Below the pieces are notes generated by a model. It saw only the letters and a list, made by a program, of their open reading frames with translations. It made no database searches and was not told the origin of the DNA. From Planctomycetota bacterium (GTDB lineage Bacteria > Planctomycetota > UBA1135 > UBA2386), in the NCBI GenBank assembly GCA_016235155.1, contig JACRLW010000042.1, forward strand, positions 1 through 35,914: a DNA stretch of 35,914 nt, given 5' to 3'. Made by a program: the position numbers and the translations under genes. Positions within the stretch are counted from its first letter, which is position 1; each line of letters starts with the position of its first letter. Shown here piece by piece: positions 24,471 to 32,040 of the stretch.

Positions 24471-26549
24471 TCAGGAATCGGGGTGGGTGTCGGCGCCGGG
24501 TGCATTCGCGACCTCGGTGACGACGACGCGATTGCCGTCGATCGCGAGCACGCGCACGGTCCGGCCCTGCGCGATCGGTTCGCCGCGGGTGACGACGTCG
24601 ATGCGGCGGCCGTCGATCTCGGCGAAGCCCGACGGGCGCAGCGCGGAACTCGTCACGCCCAGGCGGTCGAGCAGCGCCGCGAGGCCCTGCTCCGCCGCGG
24701 CGCCGCGCACCAGCGCGGGGTCCGGCGCGTCGAGGATCAGCTTCTTGCCGAAGCGGGTGTTCGGCAGCGCGCGCCAGGCGACCGCGAACGCGATCGGCGC
24801 GCCCGCGATGGCGAGAGCGAGGAACAGGAAGCCGAAGAACGGGCCGTGCTGCGCGAACGCGAGGAAGATCGCGGTGACGAGCGCGACGCCGGCGCCGACC
24901 GCGAGGACGCCGAAGGAGACGAAGAACACCTCGGCGACGACGAGCGCGAAGCCGAAAGCCAGCAGGAGGAACAACAGGCCGATCGCGGTCTCGCCGCGCT
25001 CGCCGTCGAGGTGTTCGGCCTCGGGGTGTCCGTCCTCGCCGACCGGCTCGACGACGATCCGGTTGCCGCCGACCTCGAGCACCTTCAACCGCGCGCCCTT
25101 CCGCACGAACTCGCCTTGCGAGACGACGTCGAGCCGGGCGCCGTCGTCGAGCGCGAGCACGCCCGCGGGCCGCAGGTCCGTCGCCGCGATCCCCACCACG
25201 CCGACGAGTTGCGCGCGCGAAGCGTCGACGCCCGCGAACCGCGTCGACGCACCGGTCCCGGCGCGATCGGGCGGTTCGAGCAAGGCCCGGTTGAAGTACG
25301 GCAGCTTCGGCAGGACCCGCCACATCGCCGCCGCCCCCGCGGTGACCAGCAGGATCAACCAGAGCAGGTCGAGCAGGTTGCCCGTCAAGATCTCCTCCTG
25401 CGTCGCGTTCGCCGGGAACACGAAGGTCTGCTGCGAGAGGATCAACGCGAGCACGAGCGACACGAAGCCCAGCAGCCCGAAGATCACCGTGCCGGGCATC
25501 ACGAAGGCTTCGACGCCGAGCAGGCCGAGCCCGAGGAAGAACAACAGGATCTCGGTCCAGTCGGCCAGTCCGACCAGCCAGCTGCTGAAGAGCGCGAGCG
25601 CGACGAACAGGATCCCGAGCACTCCCGGCACGCCGAAGCCGGGCATCTTCAGCTCGGCGAGCAGCAGCAGGAACCCGACGACGAAGAGCAGGGGCTTGAT
25701 CGCCTCGAGCCACGCGACGGCTTCCTCGGACCAGTTGCGCTCCAGGCGCTCGATCGCCGACGGCGGCACGCCGAGTTCCTGGCGCACGAGATCGTCGAGC
25801 GTGGTGAAGGTCCCGCTCGAGAAGCCGAAGCGCAGCGCCTCGCTGCCGGTGAGGGTCAACGGCGCGGTGCCGAGCTGCGCCTGGGTGAGCACGCGGCTTC
25901 CGTCGCGGGTCAAGGACTCCATCGCGGTCTCGTCGACGACGAGGTTGCGCTGCAGACCGTCGCGGCCCTCGACCTGGACCTCGTAGATCCGGCCGAGGCG
26001 CGGATCGACCATCGCCTCGGCGAGGGCGAGCAGTTCGGGCGAGGCGTTGCCGCGCCGTTCGATGAGGCCGCGGACGTCGGCGCGCATCGCCGACAGCATC
26101 TTCGCGCGCGCGTCGTCTTCGGGGATCTGCATGATCCCACCCGGCCCTTCGACGACCGGAGTGATCGCGCCGAGCCGCGCGCCCGACGCCATGAAGACCT
26201 CGTCGCAGCACAGGGCGAGGTAGGCCCCGGCCGAGAGCGCGTCCTGGGCGACCCACGCGGTGGTCCGCACGCCGCCGCCGCGCAGTCCGTCGACGGCGAC
26301 CTGGATCTCCTGCATCGCGTCGACCCGCCCGCCGGGGGTGTCGATGTCGAGCACGACGCGGGAAGCGCCGATCGCGCGCGCGCGGCCCACGGCGCGCTGC
26401 ACCAGCCGCGCGGTGACGATGTCGATGCCGCCGCGGATCGGGACGACGACGACGCGCGGGCCGGACGCGGCGGCCGGATCCTGGGGAACGGCGAACGCGG
26501 CGGCGAGCAGCGCGCACGCGATGGTGCAGATGGCAATCCTCGGACTCAT
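24471..26549 (-). CDS. nfeD: NfeD-family membrane serine protease with two NfeD domains
   Basis: A 692-residue long-form NfeD. After a signal peptide (residues 1-22) comes a ClpP-class protease domain. Its likely nucleophile is S106 in [10 protein letters not shown] and K150 (DDARAKML) is the likely partner, as in the Ser/Lys dyad of archaeal NfeD homologues. Helices follow at about 290-420, then an OB-fold NfeD domain (about 450-505), a second set of helices (about 520-595) and a second OB-like domain (about 628-683). The last domain repeats the pattern [30 protein letters not shown]. Most long NfeDs have a single OB domain. It leads the nfeD-floA-membrane protein operon and probably acts with FloA in membrane quality control. 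Confidence 0.93.
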   Translation of the reverse strand: MSPRIAICTIACALLAAAFAVPQDPAAASGPRVVVVPIRGGIDIVTARLVQRAVGRARAIGASRVVLDIDTPGGRVDAMQEIQVAVDGLRGGGVRTTAWVAQDALSAGAYLALCCDEVFMASGARLGAITPVVEGPGGIMQIPEDDARAKMLSAMRADVRGLIERRGNASPELLALAEAMVDPRLGRIYEVQVEGRDGLQRNLVVDETAMESLTRDGSRVLTQAQLGTAPLTLTGSEALRFGFSSGTFTTLDDLVRQELGVPPSAIERLERNWSEEAVAWLEAIKPLLFVVGFLLLLAELKMPGFGVPGVLGILFVALALFSSWLVGLADWTEILLFFLGLGLLGVEAFVMPGTVIFGLLGFVSLVLALILSQQTFVFPANATQEEILTGNLLDLLWLILLVTAGAAAMWRVLPKLPYFNRALLEPPDRAGTGASTRFAGVDASRAQLVGVVGIAATDLRPAGVLALDDGARLDVVSQGEFVRKGARLKVLEVGGNRIVVEPVGEDGHPEAEHLDGERGETAIGLLFLLLAFGFALVVAEVFFVSFGVLAVGAGVALVTAIFLAFAQHGPFFGFLFLALAIAGAPIAFAVAWRALPNTRFGKKLILDAPDPALVRGAAAEQGLAALLDRLGVTSSALRPSGFAEIDGRRIDVVTRGEPIAQGRTVRVLAIDGNRVVVTEVANAPGADTHPDS

Positions 26550-26586
26550 GACTCGCAACGCGCCCCGCATGGGACGCGAGGCCGCG

Positions 26587-26614
26587 ATGGTAGCCCGTCC
26601 TGCGCGCGACCCAA
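26587..26614 (-). promoter_or_regulatory. Candidate sigma70 promoter of the nfeD-floA operon
   Basis: On the minus strand TTGGGT (26614-26609) and TACCAT (26592-26587) are 16 nt apart, matching the -35 and -10 consensus at 3 and 4 of 6 positions. The predicted start is about 30 nt before the nfeD ATG. It lies in the 159-nt divergent gap to the membrane protein gene, where TTGACC at 26655-26660 may be the -35 of the opposite promoter. Confidence 0.4.
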
Positions 26615-26708
26615 CCGTGATCCCCCGCGATCCAGGACCCGAGAGCGCGGAACGTTGACCCCGTCGCCGAGCCGTCCGACGATCCTGCGCCCGCGATCTC
26701 CCTACGAC

Positions 26709-27455
26709 ATGAGCCAAGCCGCGAACGCGTCGCCGAGCGCCGTCCCTCACGCGCATCACCAGCCGACCAGCGTGATCATCCGGCCCTGGCCGAAGATCGT
26801 CTTCCTCTACCCCACGATGCTCTGCGCGGCGATCGGCTGGATCGTCCAACTCGTGATGGGCTCGCCGGCGCCGGTCGAGGGAGCCACGGCCGCCGTGGCG
26901 ATCGGGAGCCGGGCGATCGGCAACACCTTCCTGGTGGTGTTCTTCCTCAACCTGCTGGTCTTCGCCTTCGACTTCTCCCGCGTGAAGTCGATCACCCTGA
27001 TCGCGATCGTCGCGGCGATCCTGCTCGGGCTCGGGTGGGCCGACTCGATCTGGGAGATCGGCGGCGGCATCCGCGCGGTGCTCGGGGCGATCGACGTCCG
27101 GATGAACACGCAGTTCTACGGCCTGACGACCGCGTTCCTGGTGATCGTGTTCCTCTGCGTGATGATCAACACGCGCTTCAACTACTACGAGATCAACACG
27201 CGCGAGATCTTGCACCACCACGGCTATCTCGGGGACATCACGCGCATGCCGACCTCGAACCTGCGCCTCAACAAGGAGATCTACGACCTCTTCGAGTTCC
27301 TCCTCCTGCGCAGCGGCCGGCTGATCTTCTACCCCTCGACTTCGCGCGAGGCGATCGTCATCGACAACGTGCCGCACGTGAACCGCGTCGAGGAGCGCAT
27401 CAAGGACCTGCTCGCGGTGATGGCCGTGCGCGTGCAGGACGACGACCAGCAGTGA
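26709..27455 (+). CDS. Four-helix membrane protein with C-terminal cytoplasmic domain
   Basis: A 248-residue inner-membrane protein. After a His-rich start (HAHHQP), hydrophobic helices lie at about 30-52, 75-95, 98-118 and 138-158. The soluble C-terminal part (160-248) has strands and helices ([58 protein letters not shown]) that suggest a pleckstrin-homology-like fold of the bacterial bPH type. No enzyme motif is seen. ATG at 26709 is the first start after the divergent promoter region. It is followed by the tRNA-Leu gene 28 nt downstream. Confidence 0.8.
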   Translation: MSQAANASPSAVPHAHHQPTSVIIRPWPKIVFLYPTMLCAAIGWIVQLVMGSPAPVEGATAAVAIGSRAIGNTFLVVFFLNLLVFAFDFSRVKSITLIAIVAAILLGLGWADSIWEIGGGIRAVLGAIDVRMNTQFYGLTTAFLVIVFLCVMINTRFNYYEINTREILHHHGYLGDITRMPTSNLRLNKEIYDLFEFLLLRSGRLIFYPSTSREAIVIDNVPHVNRVEERIKDLLAVMAVRVQDDDQQ

Positions 27456-27483
27456 TCCGGCACTGATCCGCGACGAGTCGCTC

Positions 27484-27567
27484 GCGAGAGTGGCGAAACG
27501 GCAGACGCGCTGGGTTTAGGTCCCAGTGGGGCACCCCCCCGTGAGGGTTCGACTCCCTTCTCTCGCA
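27484..27567 (+). tRNA. tRNA-Leu (anticodon UAG, reads CUA)
   Basis: An 84-nt class II tRNA. The acceptor stem GCGAGAG pairs with CTCTCGC, and the discriminator base is A, as expected for leucine. The anticodon stem CTGGG/CCCAG encloses TTTAGGT, giving anticodon TAG. The T arm is GAGGG-TTCGACT-CCCTT. The long variable arm contains TGGGG and a run of seven C. CCA is not encoded, so it must be added by nucleotidyltransferase. Confidence 0.96.
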
Positions 27568-27579
27568 TCGCTTCCTGCG

Positions 27580-27596
27580 CCGCGTCCCCCGCGGTT
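27580..27596 (+). terminator. Weak hairpin after tRNA-Leu
   Basis: CCGCG (27580-27584) and CGCGG (27590-27594) form a 5-bp stem with loop TCCCC, followed by only two T residues. It is well placed to end the tRNA transcript, but too weak to be sure. Confidence 0.3.
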
Positions 27597-27604
27597 CCAT
27601 GCGC

Positions 27605-27632
27605 TTGCCTTTCGTGGGCTCCGGCCTACGCT
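27605..27632 (+). promoter_or_regulatory. Candidate promoter of the 7Fe ferredoxin gene
   Basis: TTGCCT (27605-27610) and TACGCT (27627-27632) with 16-nt spacing lie about 60 nt before the ferredoxin ATG. The match to sigma70 consensus is 4 of 6 for the -35 and 3 of 6 for the -10. Confidence 0.4.
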
Positions 27633-27693
27633 CCCGCCGCTCCGAGATCGGCGTCCGACGCTCCGGCACGCGCACCCGCCAACCAACCGACCC

Positions 27694-27939
27694 ATGACGC
27701 ACGTCATCGCCCAGCCCTGCATCGACGTCAAGGACAAGGCCTGTGTCGACGTCTGCCCCGTCGACTGCATCCACGGCAGCGACGGCGATCCCCAGCTCTA
27801 CATCAACCCCGACGACTGCATCGACTGCACGCTGTGCGTCGACGCCTGCCCGGTGAGCGCGATCTTCGCGGAGGCAGACCTCCCCGCGGAGTGGAAGCAG
27901 TTCACGCAGGTGAATCGGGACTACTACAACAAGGCGTGA
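27694..27939 (+). CDS. fdxA: 7Fe ferredoxin ([3Fe-4S][4Fe-4S])
   Basis: An 81-residue ferredoxin of the Azotobacter FdI/mycobacterial FdxA type. The first half has C9-x7-C17-x3-C21-P and C25, without the middle cysteine of a regular four-Cys motif, so one site should hold [3Fe-4S]. The second half has C42-x2-C45-x2-C48-x3-C52-P for a [4Fe-4S] site. It is a low-potential electron carrier in the cytoplasm. ATG at 27694 gives the usual start (MTHVIAQPC). The ThiF-like gene follows 13 nt later, so the two may be cotranscribed. Confidence 0.94.
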   Translation: MTHVIAQPCIDVKDKACVDVCPVDCIHGSDGDPQLYINPDDCIDCTLCVDACPVSAIFAEADLPAEWKQFTQVNRDYYNKA

Positions 27940-27952
27940 GCGCCGTGCCGGC

Positions 27953-29008
27953 GTGAACTCCGCCGCGGATCGGGGCGGACGATCGACCGCGCGCCACGCG
28001 CGGCAGGAGCGGTTCGCACCGATCGGCGCGGATGGCCAGGCGCGGATCGCGGGCTCGAGCGTGCTGATCGTCGGACTCGGTGCGCTCGGCACGCACGTCG
28101 CCGAGGCCCTCGCACGCGCCGGCGTCGGACGACTCGCGCTCGTCGACCGCGACGTCGTCGAACTCCAGAACCTGCAGCGGCAGACGCTCTACGACGCGAG
28201 CGACGCCGCCCTCGGTCGCCCCAAGGCGATCGCCGCCGCGGCGCGGATCGCCGCAATCGACCCGGCCATCCTCGTGACCCCGTTCGCCGCCGACTTCGAC
28301 GGCGAACTCTGGGACCGCCTGCCCGCCCGTCCCGACGTCGTCGTCGACGGTACCGACAACTTCGCGACGCGGATGTTGATCAACGACCTCGCGGTGCGCG
28401 ACGGCGTGCCCTGGGTCTACGGCGGCGTCGTCGGCGCGAGTGGGCGGGTCGCGGTCGTCCTGCCCGGCGTCACGCCGTGCCTGCGTTGCCTGCTCGAAAA
28501 CGAAGGCGACGGCCGCGCGATCCTGACCTGCGAGACCGCGGGCGTGATCGAGCCGGCCGTCGCCTGGGTCGCCGCGCTCCAGACCGCCGAGACGTTGAAG
28601 CTGCTGCTCGGCGCACGCGATGCCCTCGCGCGCGGCGTGGCGCGGATCGATGCGTGGACCGGCGTGTTGCAGCGCGCCTTCGTCGAGGCGAAGCCTCGCG
28701 CGGAGTGCGCGAGTTGCGGCAAGCGGCACTTCCCGGCCCTGACCGTCACGAAGCGCGGCACGACCGCGCTCTGCGGTCGCGATGCCGTGCAGGTGCGACC
28801 GCAGGTCACGCGGCACGCCGACCTGTCGTCGCTTGCCGGCGCGCTGCGCGGAGCAGCCGATGCGCTCGAGGTCTCCGACGCGTTCCTGCGCTTCACCGGC
28901 GACGGTTGCCGCTTCACGGTGTTCGCCGACGGCCGTGCGCTCGTCTTCGGCACCAGCGATCCGCTGCGCGCGCGGGCTCTCTACGATCGCTGGATCGGTC
29001 TGCCGTGA
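27953..29008 (+). CDS. ThiF/MoeB-type E1-like adenylyltransferase
   Basis: A 351-residue enzyme of the ThiF/MoeB/HesA family, which activates the C-terminus of a ubiquitin-like sulfur carrier with ATP. The nucleotide-binding loop is GLGALG (41-46), with LVDRDVVELQNLQRQ and DGTDNFATRMLIND following. A conserved cysteine is C193 in TCETAGV, and zinc cysteines are PCLRC (C176, C179) and CASC further on. The last 100 residues form an extension that is not a rhodanese domain with a visible active cysteine. No ThiS/MoaD-like carrier gene is adjacent. The GTG start is at 27953, and the stop overlaps the desulfurase start (GTGA). Thiamin, molybdopterin or another thio-compound pathway cannot be chosen. 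Confidence 0.88.
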   Translation: MNSAADRGGRSTARHARQERFAPIGADGQARIAGSSVLIVGLGALGTHVAEALARAGVGRLALVDRDVVELQNLQRQTLYDASDAALGRPKAIAAAARIAAIDPAILVTPFAADFDGELWDRLPARPDVVVDGTDNFATRMLINDLAVRDGVPWVYGGVVGASGRVAVVLPGVTPCLRCLLENEGDGRAILTCETAGVIEPAVAWVAALQTAETLKLLLGARDALARGVARIDAWTGVLQRAFVEAKPRAECASCGKRHFPALTVTKRGTTALCGRDAVQVRPQVTRHADLSSLAGALRGAADALEVSDAFLRFTGDGCRFTVFADGRALVFGTSDPLRARALYDRWIGLP

Positions 29009-30141
29009 CGACGCACCCGCCGATCCATCTCGACCATGCCGCGACGTCCTGGCCCAAGGCGCCGGGCGTCGTCGACGCGATGGCACGCTGGTACGACGAG
29101 CTCGGCGTGTCGGCGGATCGCGGCGACTCGGAGGCGAGCCGCAGCGTCGCCGACGCGGTCGACGCCGTGCGCAGCAAGCTCGCGCGACGGCTCGGCATGT
29201 CCCCCGCGCGCTGCGCCTTCACGTCGGGCGCGACGGAGTCGATCAACCTGTTCCTCCGCGGCTTCCTGCGGCCCGGTGATCGGGTGGTCACGACTGCGAT
29301 CGAGCACTCCGCGCTCGCACGACCGTTGGTCGCGCTGTGCAGCGAAGCGGGGATCGGGACGGTGACCGTCGAGTGCGACGGCGCGGGCGCCGTGGATGCA
29401 CAGCACGTCGTCGAAGCCTCGAGGTCGACGCGACCGCGACTGATCGCGCTGAGCCACGCGAGCAACGTCACCGGCGCGATCGTCGACGTCGCGCCGATCG
29501 TCGCGGCGGCCCGCGAACTCGAGGCCCGCGTCCTGCTCGACGCGAGTCAGACCGTCGGCGCGATCGACGTCGACCTCGGCGCCGACGCGATCGCGGGCTC
29601 GGCGCACAAGTCGCTGCTCGGCCCGCCCGGGCTCGGCTTCCTCGCGGTGAGGGACGGACTGGAGATCACGCCGCACAAGCTCGGGGGAACCGGTTCGGCG
29701 CGCCCGAGCGACGCCCAGCCGCCCCACTGGCCGGCGGCCTTCGAGGCCGGCACGCCCAACACGCCGGCGATCCTCGGCCTCGGCGCCGCGCTCGACTGGC
29801 TCGCGGCGCACGACGCGGCCGCCGCGCGGCGGCGCGCGCTGGAAGCAATCGACGAGCTCCGCGCTGCGCTGCGTCGGCGACCCGGCGTGCGATGCCTCGG
29901 TCCCGAGCACGGCGACCTGCGGCTGCCGATCCTCTCGTTCACGGCAGACGATCTCGATCCCGCGGAGATCGGGGCGTTGTGCGACCTCGCCGGGCTGCGC
30001 GTGCGCAGCGGCTTCCACTGCGCGCCGTGGATCCACCGGGCGCTCGGCACCGAAGCGATGGGCACCGTGCGCGTCAGTCCCGGGCCGTTCGTCACCGCAG
30101 ACGAGGTACTTCGAGTCGCGTCGGTGCTCGTGCGCGCGTGA
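29005..30141 (+). CDS. Cysteine desulfurase family protein (class V aminotransferase)
   Basis: A 378-residue PLP enzyme distinct from the IscS upstream. It opens IHLDHAATSWPKAP. The cofactor lysine is K202 (GSAHKSLLGPPG) and the catalytic cysteine C339 lies in RSGFHCAPWIHRALGT, with the tail GTVRVSPGPF. These features match the group II (SufS/CsdA-like) enzymes that act outside the ISC system. A GTG start overlaps the ThiF-like stop, so sulfur from this enzyme probably feeds the carrier activated by that E1 protein. The 3' end overlaps the convergent gene by 50 nt. Confidence 0.9.
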   Translation: MTTHPPIHLDHAATSWPKAPGVVDAMARWYDELGVSADRGDSEASRSVADAVDAVRSKLARRLGMSPARCAFTSGATESINLFLRGFLRPGDRVVTTAIEHSALARPLVALCSEAGIGTVTVECDGAGAVDAQHVVEASRSTRPRLIALSHASNVTGAIVDVAPIVAAARELEARVLLDASQTVGAIDVDLGADAIAGSAHKSLLGPPGLGFLAVRDGLEITPHKLGGTGSARPSDAQPPHWPAAFEAGTPNTPAILGLGAALDWLAAHDAAAARRRALEAIDELRAALRRRPGVRCLGPEHGDLRLPILSFTADDLDPAEIGALCDLAGLRVRSGFHCAPWIHRALGTEAMGTVRVSPGPFVTADEVLRVASVLVRA

Positions 30142-31540
30142 AGCGCAGGAACTCGAACGCGATCTCGAAGGTCTCGTCGCCGGCGGGCAGCCCGCGCGGC
30201 AGATAGCGCGCGCGAGGATCGGCCGGTGCGCCGAGGACGGCGCCGGCGTGCGTGCTGCCCGCGACGCACAGGTCCAGGATCAGGTCGAGCTCGAGTCCGC
30301 GACGCAGCGCTCCGAGGTGCGCGCCCGCGCGGAGCAACGCGTCCTCGGTGAGGTCCGCGACGAGTTCCTGGCCGAGTGCGACGAGCCGCGCGTCGTCCTG
30401 CGTCGCGACGAGTCGATCGAGCACCGGATCGCCGGCGCCGCGGTCTCTGGTCTGCGGCGGCCGTCCGCACGCGACGCGGATCCACTCGCGCGCCGGATGG
30501 TCGGGGAGGTGATCGGTCCATTCGGGCACGCCGTGCGTGCCTTCGCGCGCCAGCCGCCACGCCACTCCCAGCGAGAGCACCGCGGCGTCGCCGCCGTCGC
30601 GTCCCCAGCGCGCGCGCGCGCGCGCGAAGTCCTGAGGTGCGGCAGTCAGCGCGAACGCGAGGATCAGCGCCGGACGGAACGCGACGTCGACCCGGTCCGT
30701 CGGCGGGGCGATCGCCTCGCGCAGGATGTCCGTCTCGCGCCAACCGGGCGACGTCGCGAGCAGCGCGATCACCTCCTCGTCGTGCGGGATCTGGACTTGC
30801 GCCGCCCACTCGCGCGGATCGGGCACGGTCGCGAGCCAGGCGGCCGTCGCGTGTCGCAACGCGCGCGCGGCAGGATCGCCGTCGGCAAGCGCCGCGCCGA
30901 TGCGTTGCGCGAGTTCGCGCCGGTAGGCGGACGGCGCCGCGGCGAGTTGCTCGGCCCGTTGCACGAGCCGTGCATGCGCGCGCCGGCCGTCGCGCCATGC
31001 CTGCATCGCGGGATCCACGGCGAGCGGACGCGCGAAGCGGGCGGCGGCCGCGATCGCCGGCTCCTTGCTCTCGTAGGCGCGCGGGGGAACGGCGCCGCCG
31101 CTGAAACGGCGCAGCGCGAGCAACGCCGCGGTCTCGCACAGCGGCGAGTCGTCGCCGCGGCGGAGCAGGGCGTCGAGCTCGGCACTCGCGCCGGCGCGCG
31201 ACGGACCGCACGCGACGATCAACGGCAGCAGGAAGCGCTCGCGCTCGGTGGCGCCGTCCCGCAGCGCGGCTCCGAGCAGGTCCGGGTCGGCCGCGGATCC
31301 CGCCGCGAGCGACAGGGAACTCCACAGGAACAGCCGGACGCGATAGTCCGGTGACGTGAAAGCCGACAGCAGCACAAGGTCGAAGCGCTTCGTCGCGACC
31401 GGCAACTCGGCGACACCGGCCGGAATCACAGGGCCTTGAGCAGCGGCCTCGAAGCGGCCGATGGAGCACAGGATCCAGAGGATCGTCGCGGGCCGAAGCG
31501 CGCGGACGATCGATCTCGGAGCGAGGAGAACGGGAGTCAC
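30092..31540 (-). CDS. Unrecognised, probably exported helical protein
   Basis: A 482-residue protein with no recognised family. The GTG at 31540 gives an N-terminus with a basic region (RSIVRALRP), a hydrophobic stretch (ATILWILCSIG) and a possible signal cleavage after EAAA. The rest is rich in Ala, Leu and Arg, with repeated helical units such as DLLGAALRDGATERERFLLPLIVACGPS and LLALRRFSGG that suggest HEAT-like repeats, as in the secreted protein at the left edge. Coding is supported by codon composition and by its lying between two clear genes. The start is uncertain: it lies 2 nt from the start of the divergent gene. It overlaps the desulfurase gene by 50 nt at its 3' end. Confidence 0.68.
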   Translation of the reverse strand: MTPVLLAPRSIVRALRPATILWILCSIGRFEAAAQGPVIPAGVAELPVATKRFDLVLLSAFTSPDYRVRLFLWSSLSLAAGSAADPDLLGAALRDGATERERFLLPLIVACGPSRAGASAELDALLRRGDDSPLCETAALLALRRFSGGAVPPRAYESKEPAIAAAARFARPLAVDPAMQAWRDGRRAHARLVQRAEQLAAAPSAYRRELAQRIGAALADGDPAARALRHATAAWLATVPDPREWAAQVQIPHDEEVIALLATSPGWRETDILREAIAPPTDRVDVAFRPALILAFALTAAPQDFARARARWGRDGGDAAVLSLGVAWRLAREGTHGVPEWTDHLPDHPAREWIRVACGRPPQTRDRGAGDPVLDRLVATQDDARLVALGQELVADLTEDALLRAGAHLGALRRGLELDLILDLCVAGSTHAGAVLGAPADPRARYLPRGLPAGDETFEIAFEFLRFTRARAPTRLEVPRLR

Positions 31541-31541
31541 G

Positions 31542-32040
31542 ATGACCGGTGGCGATCGACTGCTGAGCGACGACGAAGTCGAGTTCCTGCTCCAGCAGGC
31601 GAAGGAAGCCGAGCAGGCCGCGTCGCCCGACCCGGCGGGCGCTCCTGCGCCGGCGGATGCGGCTGCGGGACGCGAGATCACCATGCGCGGTGACCTCGAG
31701 AAGATCAACCTGTCCGACATCTTCCAGACGCTCGCGCTCTCGAAGATGGAGGGCCTGCTGCGCGTCACGAGCCCGCTCGAGCAGCGCGACATCCACTTCC
31801 AGGACGGCTACATCCGCTGCTTCGTCCCCCGCCGCGTCGAAGCGCTCCGCCTCGGGCAGCGCCTGATCCGCGCCGGCCTCATCAGCGGCGACCAGCTCCG
31901 CTCGGCCCTGCTCGAACAGAAGCGCCTCAAGAAGCCGCTCGGCGAGACGATGTTCGCGCAGGGCTACGTCACCGAAGCGGACATCGACGACGTCGTCGCG
32001 AACCAGGTCCAGGAGGATCTGTTCGCGCTGTTCAACCTTC
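31542..32040 (+). CDS. DUF4388 protein, N-terminal part before a frameshift
   Basis: The first about 165 residues of a large protein. ATG at 31542 has GGGAG 5 nt upstream; an upstream in-frame ATG at 31461 is less likely. Residues 1-20 (LLSDDEVEFLLQQAKEAEQ) resemble short docking helices such as the FliM N-terminus. A DUF4388 domain follows (MRGDLEKINLSDIFQTLALSKMEG, then GLLRVTS and RDIHFQDGYIRCFVP). A GspE/PilB N-terminal-like segment comes next (LGQRLIRAGLISGDQL, LGETMFAQGYVTEADI). The frame is lost after EDLFALFN (about 32037); the continuation FEFYKG is in another frame. Confidence 0.82.

Noticed and set aside
24447-26708. A plus-strand frame continuous with the membrane protein gene at 26709
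   Set aside because: The upstream part mirrors nfeD and has shadow composition; the real start is the ATG at 26709.
27456-27694. Protein-coding frame running through the tRNA into the ferredoxin gene
   Set aside because: The tRNA-Leu fold is clear, and the ferredoxin family starts at the ATG at 27694.
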